From NCBI GenBank assembly GCA_003222555.1, contig QHWL01000033.1, forward strand, positions 1 to 6,843: DNA of 6,843 bases, given 5' to 3'. The stretch is from Acidobacteriota bacterium. GTDB lineage: Bacteria > Acidobacteriota > Vicinamibacteria > Vicinamibacterales > CAVVIG01. Shown in pieces: positions 1-5,660 of the stretch (its first letter is position 1; the number at the start of each line of letters is the position of its first letter). A program made the translations under genes and the position numbers. A model generated the notes under the pieces. The model saw only the letters and a program-made list of their open reading frames with translations. It was not told where the DNA came from and made no database searches.

Positions 1-1277
1 AGGCCGAGTCTACGCAGGGCGCAAAGGCATATCGTCCCGAAGAACAGCGTCTGACCGAACAACCCGACGAGTCCGACTGTTAGCACCGTATCCAGAAGGA
101 GGTTGTGCGCGCGATCCGCGGTCGCTGGCCCTTCGAGCTTTCGCACAGCTGCTGGCTGGTAGCGACCCAGCGTGAAGCGGGTCGTGTCAGGTCCATATCC
201 CACCAGCGCCCGCATCGGGCGCTGACGAAGCAGCTCGATGGCGCTGCGCCAGAGAAGCAGGCGGACCTCCCCGCTTCGCGATGTGGTCGAAGACGATTGA
301 GTCGCCGTCGAACCGCTTGTGTTGGAGATTGGCCGGCGAGCGGCGGCGAGAAGTCCCATGACACCGATACTCACAACAGCGATGGTGAGCAGGCAGATCC
401 GGGTTCTGAGACTGACCAGCCAGTTCAGCAGAACCCCGAGCAGCACCAGAATGCCGGCAGCAAGCGCCAGCCATACGCCCACACTTCCAGTAAGGACGAT
501 CGCCGCGGTCTGTGCCACAAGCAGGGCGAGACATGAGAACGCCGCCAGCGTGCAGGCGCGGCTCGTCGAGGCCGCCGGGTGATTTCGCCGCCAAACGCAT
601 GAGCCGGTCAGAACAGCCTGTGCAAGCGTGACGGGCCACACCATGATCAGGTAGCCGCCAAGGAAGATAGAGTTTCCCGCAGTACTCGTCACGCGACTCG
701 GTGTGGGATTGTTCCAAAGGAGAGGGTCGACGCCCAGGCGCTGGCAGATCGCATACGCGACCGGAAACACGCTCGCCAGAAGGAACGTCAGAATCAGCCG
801 GCTGACTTGGCCGCGCGTTCGAACGAAGAAACAGATGATCAGAAAGAAAATCAGGTAACAGAGGAGCGTGTAGGTGCCTTCGCGACGTACGTACGCGCCG
901 TCCCACGCGATGCCAGGCGCGATGCTCGAGACCGACGCCGTCACATACGCGGCCGTCAGCACAACGGCAGCCTTCAGAGGCGCCGTGACGCTGCGGATGC
1001 CGAATGTGATGAGCCACGAGGAGCGACGGCACGCGATAACCCACGTCAACAGAGAAGCCGCTCCGAGCACCGCCACCGACCGGAGGAGTAGAATCTTCGG
1101 TTCGTCGAAGATACGCTCGGCGCGCGGATCGAATAGAGACGGCACAATGCACGCGGCAACGAGGCACGCTGCCATCCCCGCCGCCGCGGCGAATTCGGCG
1201 ACGCGGAGGTCGGAGGCATCTGCGACGCCCGCGACGAGTTGGCTGGTGGGACGGGATCGCGACGGGTTCTTGGCCAT
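1..1277 (-). CDS. O-antigen ligase / Wzy-like polytopic membrane protein, 3' end missing
   Basis: This is the first 425 residues of an inner-membrane protein; the frame stays open to the left edge. It is very hydrophobic, with about ten likely membrane segments near residues 29-46, 62-82, 96-118, 134-152, 160-177, 207-225, 244-264, 266-285, 290-313 and 394-417. Family-like features are WDGAYVRREGTY (125-136) after the early helices, GNSIFLGGYL (201-210), and a loop with RPMRALVGYGPDTT (353-366) followed by DRAHNLLLD (388-396). The last resembles the conserved His-Asn loop of O-antigen ligases and polymerases, which join undecaprenyl-linked glycans to lipid A or protein. The acceptor cannot be told. 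The start is the first ATG after an in-frame stop at 1322-1320; no clear ribosome site precedes it, and TTG at 1280 is an alternative. Codons look less GC-rich at third positions than in the neighbouring operon. The longest complete open frame here (187-1323) is in another frame and gives an Arg/Pro-rich product, so it was rejected. Confidence 0.82.
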   Translation of the reverse strand, partial: MAKNPSRSRPTSQLVAGVADASDLRVAEFAAAAGMAACLVAACIVPSLFDPRAERIFDEPKILLLRSVAVLGAASLLTWVIACRRSSWLITFGIRSVTAPLKAAVVLTAAYVTASVSSIAPGIAWDGAYVRREGTYTLLCYLIFFLIICFFVRTRGQVSRLILTFLLASVFPVAYAICQRLGVDPLLWNNPTPSRVTSTAGNSIFLGGYLIMVWPVTLAQAVLTGSCVWRRNHPAASTSRACTLAAFSCLALLVAQTAAIVLTGSVGVWLALAAGILVLLGVLLNWLVSLRTRICLLTIAVVSIGVMGLLAAARRPISNTSGSTATQSSSTTSRSGEVRLLLWRSAIELLRQRPMRALVGYGPDTTRFTLGRYQPAAVRKLEGPATADRAHNLLLDTVLTVGLVGLFGQTLFFGTICLCALRRLG

Positions 1278-1350
1278 CAACGCGGAGGACGTTTGCCGGC
1301 TCTGAATCGCACCGGTCGATCACGGTGCAGGAATGGCCGTCGGAAGGGCT

Positions 1351-1689
1351 TTACGCCTCCCCTATAGTTTGACCGCCGCCGGCGCGGAACCCGTCGAGCA
1401 CCGAGGTCAGACGCTTCCTCAGTTCAGCCGACGTCAGCCACGCAGCATCGACCACGCGCACGACGTCGACCCCGCGCAGCCCGCGCTCGAGATCGGCGAA
1501 GAGCTCGTCGGTCGTGATCTCGTCTACGACTCGCGGCGGCTCGCCAACCCATGGGCGGTCGTCAGAGCTGACGCTCGATCCTCGCATCAGCTGCGAATCA
1601 ACGACGCGCATGAACAGGCGCTCGCACGACAGCTCCGCCACACGCTGTCCCCGCACCTTCTTGAACAACAGGAACTCTCGGCGGTTCAC
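1351..1689 (-). CDS. Uncharacterised 112-residue protein, last gene of the molybdenum-enzyme operon
   Basis: I do not recognise this protein. It starts with GTG 11 bases after the stop of the FAD-subunit gene, in the same direction, so it is probably co-transcribed. The frame is open further upstream, but any earlier start would lie inside the FAD gene, and the first in-frame ATG downstream is only at residue 27. The product has no signal peptide or membrane segment and a single cysteine (Cys22). The first 32 residues look like beta strands (REFLLFKK, RVAELSCERLFMRVVD). A Pro/Asp/Arg-rich middle follows (about 37-55). The C-terminal half suggests helix-strand-helix: DELFADLERGL (61-71), VDVVRVVDAAWL (74-85) and SAELRKRLTSVLDGFRA (87-103). 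Codons end mostly in G or C, as in real genes here. It could be an assembly or regulatory accessory of the enzyme, but position is the only argument. It does not resemble the XdhC/PaoD maturation chaperones, which are much larger. Confidence 0.72.
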   Translation of the reverse strand: MNRREFLLFKKVRGQRVAELSCERLFMRVVDSQLMRGSSVSSDDRPWVGEPPRVVDEITTDELFADLERGLRGVDVVRVVDAAWLTSAELRKRLTSVLDGFRAGGGQTIGEA

Positions 1690-1700
1690 GGCGTTCGACG

Positions 1701-2690
1701 TTACGCTCGGCGCGCGAGCTCGAGGACCGTCCGGCGCACGAGCGCGTTGGTGAGCGGAACTTTGTAACCGTTCTTCGCGAGGGGACGAGCGCCGGCGACG
1801 GCCAGTTCGCCGGCCCGCGCGGCGACCTCCTCCGTGATTCGCTGTCCGGTGAGCAGCCGTTCGACTTCCGGCAACCGCCAGGGAATCGGCGCGACGCCGC
1901 CAAGCACGACCCGGGCGTCCCGGCAAGTCTGACCGTCCATGCGCAGCACAACCGCCGCGCTGACCACGGCATGAGTCCACGCCTCGCGGTCGAGCACCTT
2001 CTCATACATGCTGCGCATGCCGCCGGCCGCGGTCGGGACGTGCACCGACGCCAGGAGCTCGTCGTTCGCCAGCACGTTTTCCGCGGCTGCGTTCTGGCGA
2101 GGCAGCACGAAAAAATCGGCAGCGGGCACTTCCCGTTCGCCGGACGGTCCGACGATGCGAAACGTCGCGTCGAGGGCGACGAGCGCGGGCGCCGTGTCGG
2201 ACGGATGCACGATGTAGCTCGGCCCACCGCCGAAAATTGCGTGGAATTGGTTCTCCCCGGAAACCGAGAAGCACTGGCTGCCGCCGGCCTTCAAGCACGG
2301 GAACCCGTTGCGGTAGTACCAGCACCACGGGCGCTGACACAGGTTCCCAGCGAGCGTGCCGACATTTCTGATCTGCGGCGTCGCGACGCTGGCCGCCGCC
2401 TCCGCGAGGACGGCGTACTGGCGGTGAATCCTTGCGTCCCGGCTCAACGCATCGAGAGTGATCAACCCACCGATGGTTATTCCGCCGCCGCCGGGCGTCA
2501 GCTGGTCCAGCCCCTTGATCGGCTTCAGGCTGACGATCACGTCCGGCCGGACGATGCGCTCCTTCATGAGCGCCAGCAGATCGCTGCCGCCCCCGGCAAA
2601 CGAGGCGGCCTGGCCGCTCTGCCTCGCGTCGGCGGACCGCGCAACGGCCTGCCGAAGGTCCCGAGCATTTACGTTGGTAAATGTCTTCAT
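1701..2690 (-). CDS. Molybdenum hydroxylase FAD-binding subunit (PaoB/YagS-like) with four-cysteine insert
   Basis: This 329-residue protein has the usual length of the medium FAD subunit (CoxM/PaoB/HcrB type) of xanthine dehydrogenase-family enzymes. It passes electrons from the partner's [2Fe-2S] clusters to FAD and then to an external acceptor. FAD-site signatures are AGGGSDLLALM (32-42) and ATPQIRNVGTLAGNL (103-117). The CO dehydrogenase flavoprotein C-terminal domain covers about 220-325. Directly after the second FAD motif lie Cys118, Cys123, Cys132 and Cys140 (C-X4-C-X8-C-X7-C). FAD subunits of E. coli PaoB and 4-hydroxybenzoyl-CoA reductase bind an extra [4Fe-4S] cluster in this region, so one is inferred here. 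There is no signal peptide, so export would be by piggyback on the Tat-bearing partner. The ATG overlaps the stop of the upstream fusion gene in an ATGA tetranucleotide, indicating translational coupling. A G-rich stretch, about 2696-2700, may act as a weak ribosome site. Confidence 0.93.
   Translation of the reverse strand: MKTFTNVNARDLRQAVARSADARQSGQAASFAGGGSDLLALMKERIVRPDVIVSLKPIKGLDQLTPGGGGITIGGLITLDALSRDARIHRQYAVLAEAAASVATPQIRNVGTLAGNLCQRPWCWYYRNGFPCLKAGGSQCFSVSGENQFHAIFGGGPSYIVHPSDTAPALVALDATFRIVGPSGEREVPAADFFVLPRQNAAAENVLANDELLASVHVPTAAGGMRSMYEKVLDREAWTHAVVSAAVVLRMDGQTCRDARVVLGGVAPIPWRLPEVERLLTGQRITEEVAARAGELAVAGARPLAKNGYKVPLTNALVRRTVLELARRA
2687..2690 (-). other. ATGA stop/start overlap between fusion gene and FAD-subunit gene
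   Basis: On the minus strand the FAD-subunit ATG (2690-2688) and the fusion-gene TGA (2689-2687) share two bases. Such overlaps commonly couple translation and help make partner subunits in matched amounts. This supports one transcript and one complex. Confidence 0.9.
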
Positions 2691-5539
2691 GCGAGCGCCC
2701 CCAGAATTCTGTCGCGCGTGATCGGCAAGTCTTTCATGCGGCGTCCAATCGCATTGCTCACGGCGTTGGCGATCGCCGCCGGCGACAAGGCTTTGCCGGA
2801 TTCTCCGACGCTCTTCGCGCCGTAGGGACCCAACCCATCATCGCTTTCAATGAAGACGACTTCGATGTCGGGCACATCGCGATGGGTGGGAATGCGGTCG
2901 TAGTAGAAACCGGTCGTCAGCGGCCGCCCGGTCTGCCGGTCGTACCGCAGATCTTCATGGAGCGCCATGCCGATGCCCATGGCGGCGCCACCCTTGATCT
3001 GGCTGGCGGCGGCGAGCGGATTGATGATGCGTCCGCTGTCGTGGACGGCGACGTACTTCACGACGCGCGCGCGGCCCAACTCGACGTCGACCTCCACCTC
3101 GACGAAATGCGCGCCGAAGGCACTTCGCACTTTGCCTTCGACCCGCGGAGTCGGCGTTGCCGAGGCGACGAGCATCTCGGCGCCTTTTGGCGGGCCTTTC
3201 TCCGCGATCTGCTTCCTGAGATCGCGGGCTGCTTCGATTACGGCGTCGCCGGTCATAATCGTCGTGCGGCTGCCGGACTCGCCAACCGAGTACGGACAGC
3301 GGTCCGTGTCGCCCCAGACGACCGTCACCTGCGACAGCGGAACCCCGAGCGCCTCGGCGGCAATGAGCGCCATCGTCGTCTTGGCTCCCCCGCCGACGTC
3401 GGTGACGCCGACAAACACCGTGTACTGCCCGCTCGCGTCGAGACGAATGACGGCGCTGCTCCGCCCCAGCTCGGATCGGAAGGCCATGAACGACACGCCG
3501 GCGCCGCGCTTGACGGGTCCGCGCCCGGAGCCCGGGTCCTGACGCCACCGTTTTTTCCACTCGAAGATCTCGGCGCCGCGGCGGATGCATTCCTCCAGCG
3601 TGTAGTTGGTGTACGGCACCTCGTTGCGCGCCAGCCGGGTCATGTTCTTGAGGATGAATTCGACCGGATCCATCTTCAGCTTGGACGCGACGTCGTCCAT
3701 CATCGACTGGATGCCGTAGAAGCCCTGCGGGTACTCGGGGCCGCGCAGATTTCCCGAAACGGTCTTATTCGTATACACCGGAGTGACGACCGTTTCGATG
3801 TTGGGACACTGGTACAGATCGATCCCGCCGATATTTCCGGTGTTCTTGCGATACGGTCCCATCCCGCTGTAGGCGCGAAGCTGAATCGCCTGCAGCGTAC
3901 CCGCCGACGTCGTGCCTACGGTGTAGTACTGAATCGTCGGCCAGCGGCCGTGCATGCCGATGAAGTCTTCCTTGCGCGAGAGCTCGAGCTTCACCGGCGC
4001 GCCCGCCTCCTTGGCGAGCATCGCCGCGATGAGATCGGCGTCCTGGTTCTGGTTCTTGTTCCCGAAGTTGCCGCCCATGTACTGGCAGACGACCCGCACG
4101 CGATCGTCGGGCAGGCCGAGATCGCGGGCGATGTCATGGCGGCAGTTGGCGATCCCGCCGGTCGGCGTGTAAACCGTGAGCTTTTCGCCCTCCCAGGTTG
4201 CGACGGCGACGCGCGGCTCCATCTGCGCGTTGTGCTCGAAGGCGGTCGTGAAGCGATCCTCGAACGTCCGCTCGGCCGCAGCCAGCCCGTTGCCGACGTT
4301 GCCGCGAGTCTGGACGTTGGGCTGCGCCTCGTTGCGGACGTTCAGCGCGAGGTTGCCTTCGGGCCAAATCTTGACGGCGTTGGGCGCCAGCGCCTCTTCG
4401 GGCTCGAGCACGAACGGCAGAACTTCGTAGTCGACCAGGATCTGAAGGAGCGCTTCTTCGGCGACGTGACGATTCACGGCGGCGACCGCGGCCACCGGAT
4501 CGCCCACGAACCTGACAGGGTTGTTGAAGGCGTAGCGCCGCTGCTTGGTGATCCGCTTGATGTCGTCGTTGTACTGCTGCCCGCCGGCGATGGCGCCCGC
4601 ACCCCAGACGACCTCGCAGTTCTCGCGCGTGAGGACGGCCTTGACTCCCGGCATGGCCCGCGCTTTGGACACGTCGATCGAGCGAATCCGCGCGTGCGCA
4701 TGCGGGCTCCGCAGCACGCGCGCATACAGCATCCCGGGAAGCTTCACGTCGCCGGTGTAGGTCGCCTGGCCCGTCACCCGTTCCACCCCGTCGATCTTTG
4801 GTGTGGGATGGCCGACGGTGTGCAGCAGACTGAGCGCCGCCGATGCGGTCGCAACGGGTGACGCGCTCTGACCGCCTCCGCCAAGGCTGCGGGGATTCGC
4901 CGCAGCGTCACGCGAAGGCGAAAGACTGTGTCCGACTGTCGCCTCGACGTACCGGTTGTAGTTGCCGCAACGGCACAGATTGCCGACCATCGCGGCTCGC
5001 GCATCTTCGACCGTCGGCCTCGCGTTGACCCGATGAAGGGCGAGCGCGCTCATCAGCTGGCCCGACGTGCAGAAGCCGCATTGCGGCCCGTCGTGCGCGA
5101 CGAAAGCGCGCTGCAGCGCCTCGAGCCCGTCCTTCTTGGCGACGCCTTCGACCGTCTCAATCGAGCATCCGTCCGCCCATGCCGCGAGCTGGCTGCAGGA
5201 GTACACGGGCTTCCCGTCCATCAAGACCGTGCACGCGCCGCACTCGCCGCGGTCGCATCCGATCTTGGTGCCGGTCAATCCGAGGTGATCGCGCAGCAGC
5301 TCGGCAAGCGTCCAGCGATCTTCCACGTCGAGCCTTCGCGCCGTGCCGTTCAGCGTCACGCGGATCGCGGATCGCGGAACTGCCGGATCGGGCTGGACGA
5401 GTGTGGGCGCTCCCGCCAGCGCCTGCCCGTCGATGGCGGGCGCCGCCGCCGCTGCGACCACGACTGTGGCCGCCGTAGTTTCGAGGAAATCGCGGCGGGA
5501 AAGTCCGGGAGGATCGGTCGACCGCCTTCGCGTGCTCAT
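2687..5539 (-). CDS. Tat-exported [2Fe-2S]-molybdopterin fusion subunit, xanthine dehydrogenase / aldehyde oxidoreductase family
   Basis: This 950-residue protein combines two parts that are separate subunits in three-subunit enzymes. Residues 1-42 are a Tat signal: SRRDFL (14-19), an Ala/Val-rich core and a likely cut after ALA (40-42). Residues 57-135 are a plant-ferredoxin-type domain with Cys95, Cys100, Cys103 and Cys115. The second [2Fe-2S] domain has Cys154, Cys157, Cys189 and Cys191. A Gly/Ser/Ala-rich linker spans about 203-245. The molybdopterin domains follow, with GGNFGNK (489-495), Arg599 in LRGPEYPQG, DVGGGAKT (714-721) and GAKSVGESG (907-915). Glu913 matches the catalytic glutamate of the family. 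The enzyme should hydroxylate an aldehyde or N-heterocycle with water-derived oxygen in the periplasm; the substrate is unknown. The CO dehydrogenase active-loop motif (AYxCSFR) is absent. The organisation resembles Desulfovibrio aldehyde oxidoreductase, but here an FAD gene follows. The ATG at 5539 was chosen because it gives an intact Tat signal; the frame continues to 5842, but that part overlaps the divergent receptor gene. A weak GGGTGA lies four bases upstream. Confidence 0.95.
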   Translation of the reverse strand: MSTRRRSTDPPGLSRRDFLETTAATVVVAAAAAPAIDGQALAGAPTLVQPDPAVPRSAIRVTLNGTARRLDVEDRWTLAELLRDHLGLTGTKIGCDRGECGACTVLMDGKPVYSCSQLAAWADGCSIETVEGVAKKDGLEALQRAFVAHDGPQCGFCTSGQLMSALALHRVNARPTVEDARAAMVGNLCRCGNYNRYVEATVGHSLSPSRDAAANPRSLGGGGQSASPVATASAALSLLHTVGHPTPKIDGVERVTGQATYTGDVKLPGMLYARVLRSPHAHARIRSIDVSKARAMPGVKAVLTRENCEVVWGAGAIAGGQQYNDDIKRITKQRRYAFNNPVRFVGDPVAAVAAVNRHVAEEALLQILVDYEVLPFVLEPEEALAPNAVKIWPEGNLALNVRNEAQPNVQTRGNVGNGLAAAERTFEDRFTTAFEHNAQMEPRVAVATWEGEKLTVYTPTGGIANCRHDIARDLGLPDDRVRVVCQYMGGNFGNKNQNQDADLIAAMLAKEAGAPVKLELSRKEDFIGMHGRWPTIQYYTVGTTSAGTLQAIQLRAYSGMGPYRKNTGNIGGIDLYQCPNIETVVTPVYTNKTVSGNLRGPEYPQGFYGIQSMMDDVASKLKMDPVEFILKNMTRLARNEVPYTNYTLEECIRRGAEIFEWKKRWRQDPGSGRGPVKRGAGVSFMAFRSELGRSSAVIRLDASGQYTVFVGVTDVGGGAKTTMALIAAEALGVPLSQVTVVWGDTDRCPYSVGESGSRTTIMTGDAVIEAARDLRKQIAEKGPPKGAEMLVASATPTPRVEGKVRSAFGAHFVEVEVDVELGRARVVKYVAVHDSGRIINPLAAASQIKGGAAMGIGMALHEDLRYDRQTGRPLTTGFYYDRIPTHRDVPDIEVVFIESDDGLGPYGAKSVGESGKALSPAAIANAVSNAIGRRMKDLPITRDRILGALA

Positions 5540-5581
5540 GGTGTCACCCGCGAAATGAGGGAAGCGATAGCGAAAGGTGCC

Positions 5582-5587
5582 ATTATA
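5582..5587 (-). promoter_or_regulatory. Candidate -10 box for the molybdenum-enzyme operon
   Basis: The minus strand reads TATAAT, a perfect sigma-70-type -10 hexamer, in an AT-rich patch that stands out from GC-rich surroundings. It lies 42 bases upstream of the ATG at 5539, which would give a leader of about 35 bases. No good -35 hexamer is visible at 16-18 bases spacing, so the promoter may need an activator or may not be real. The same patch reads TATATA on the plus strand and could also serve the divergent receptor gene. Confidence 0.4.
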
Positions 5588-5650
5588 TACCCGCAGTGAA
5601 AGGCGGTTCTTCATTGAGTTCCCTGGGGCCGGTGTGACCGTGAATTGGAC

Positions 5651-5656
5651 GGGAGG
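5651..5656 (+). promoter_or_regulatory. Ribosome binding site of the TonB-dependent receptor
   Basis: GGGAGG, extended to GGGAGGG, ends four to five bases before the ATG at 5661. It is the clearest Shine-Dalgarno-like site in the window, and it supports this ATG, from which a good signal peptide follows at once. Confidence 0.7.
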
Positions 5657-5660
5657 GCAG

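Larger units (their letters stand above)
5540..5660. promoter_or_regulatory. Divergent intergenic region shared by the enzyme operon and the TonB receptor
   Basis: These 121 bases separate two divergent start codons, so both promoters must lie here or within the flanking genes. The AT-rich core is near 5582-5589. GGTGTCACC (5540-5548) and GGTGTGACC (5631-5639) sit at the two ends and differ at one base. They might be operator half-sites but are short enough to be chance. No riboswitch-like fold or clear dyad was recognised. Confidence 0.5.

Noticed and set aside
187..1323. Minus-strand open frame of 378 codons
   Set aside because: It is a shifted frame of the membrane-protein gene. Its product is Arg/Pro/Ser/His-rich with no domain, whereas the frame starting at 1277 gives a coherent polytopic protein.
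1278..1350. Possible terminator or hairpin between the 112-residue gene and the membrane-protein gene
   Set aside because: CACCG and CGGTG near 1308-1325 could pair over an 8-base loop, but the stem is only five pairs and no T-run follows. It is too weak to call.
1690..1980. Upstream extension of the 112-residue protein
   Set aside because: The frame is open to 1980, but this part overlaps the C-terminal coding region of the FAD gene and reads as Arg/Ala/Gly-rich shadow sequence. Coherent protein begins at the GTG at 1689.
1598..2340. Minus-strand open frames of 209 and 112 codons inside the FAD gene
   Set aside because: Both overlap the FAD-subunit gene in other frames and give Arg/Ser/Pro-rich products without motifs.
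2681..4861. Plus-strand open frame of 726 codons
   Set aside because: It lies antisense to the fusion and FAD genes, is rich in Arg, His and Asp, and shows no family motif. It is a by-product of GC-rich codon use on the other strand.
2687..5539. Carbon monoxide dehydrogenase large subunit (CoxL)
   Set aside because: The form I CoxL active-site loop AYxCSFR is not present, and CoxL is not normally fused to the ferredoxin domain. An aldehyde or heterocycle hydroxylase is more likely.
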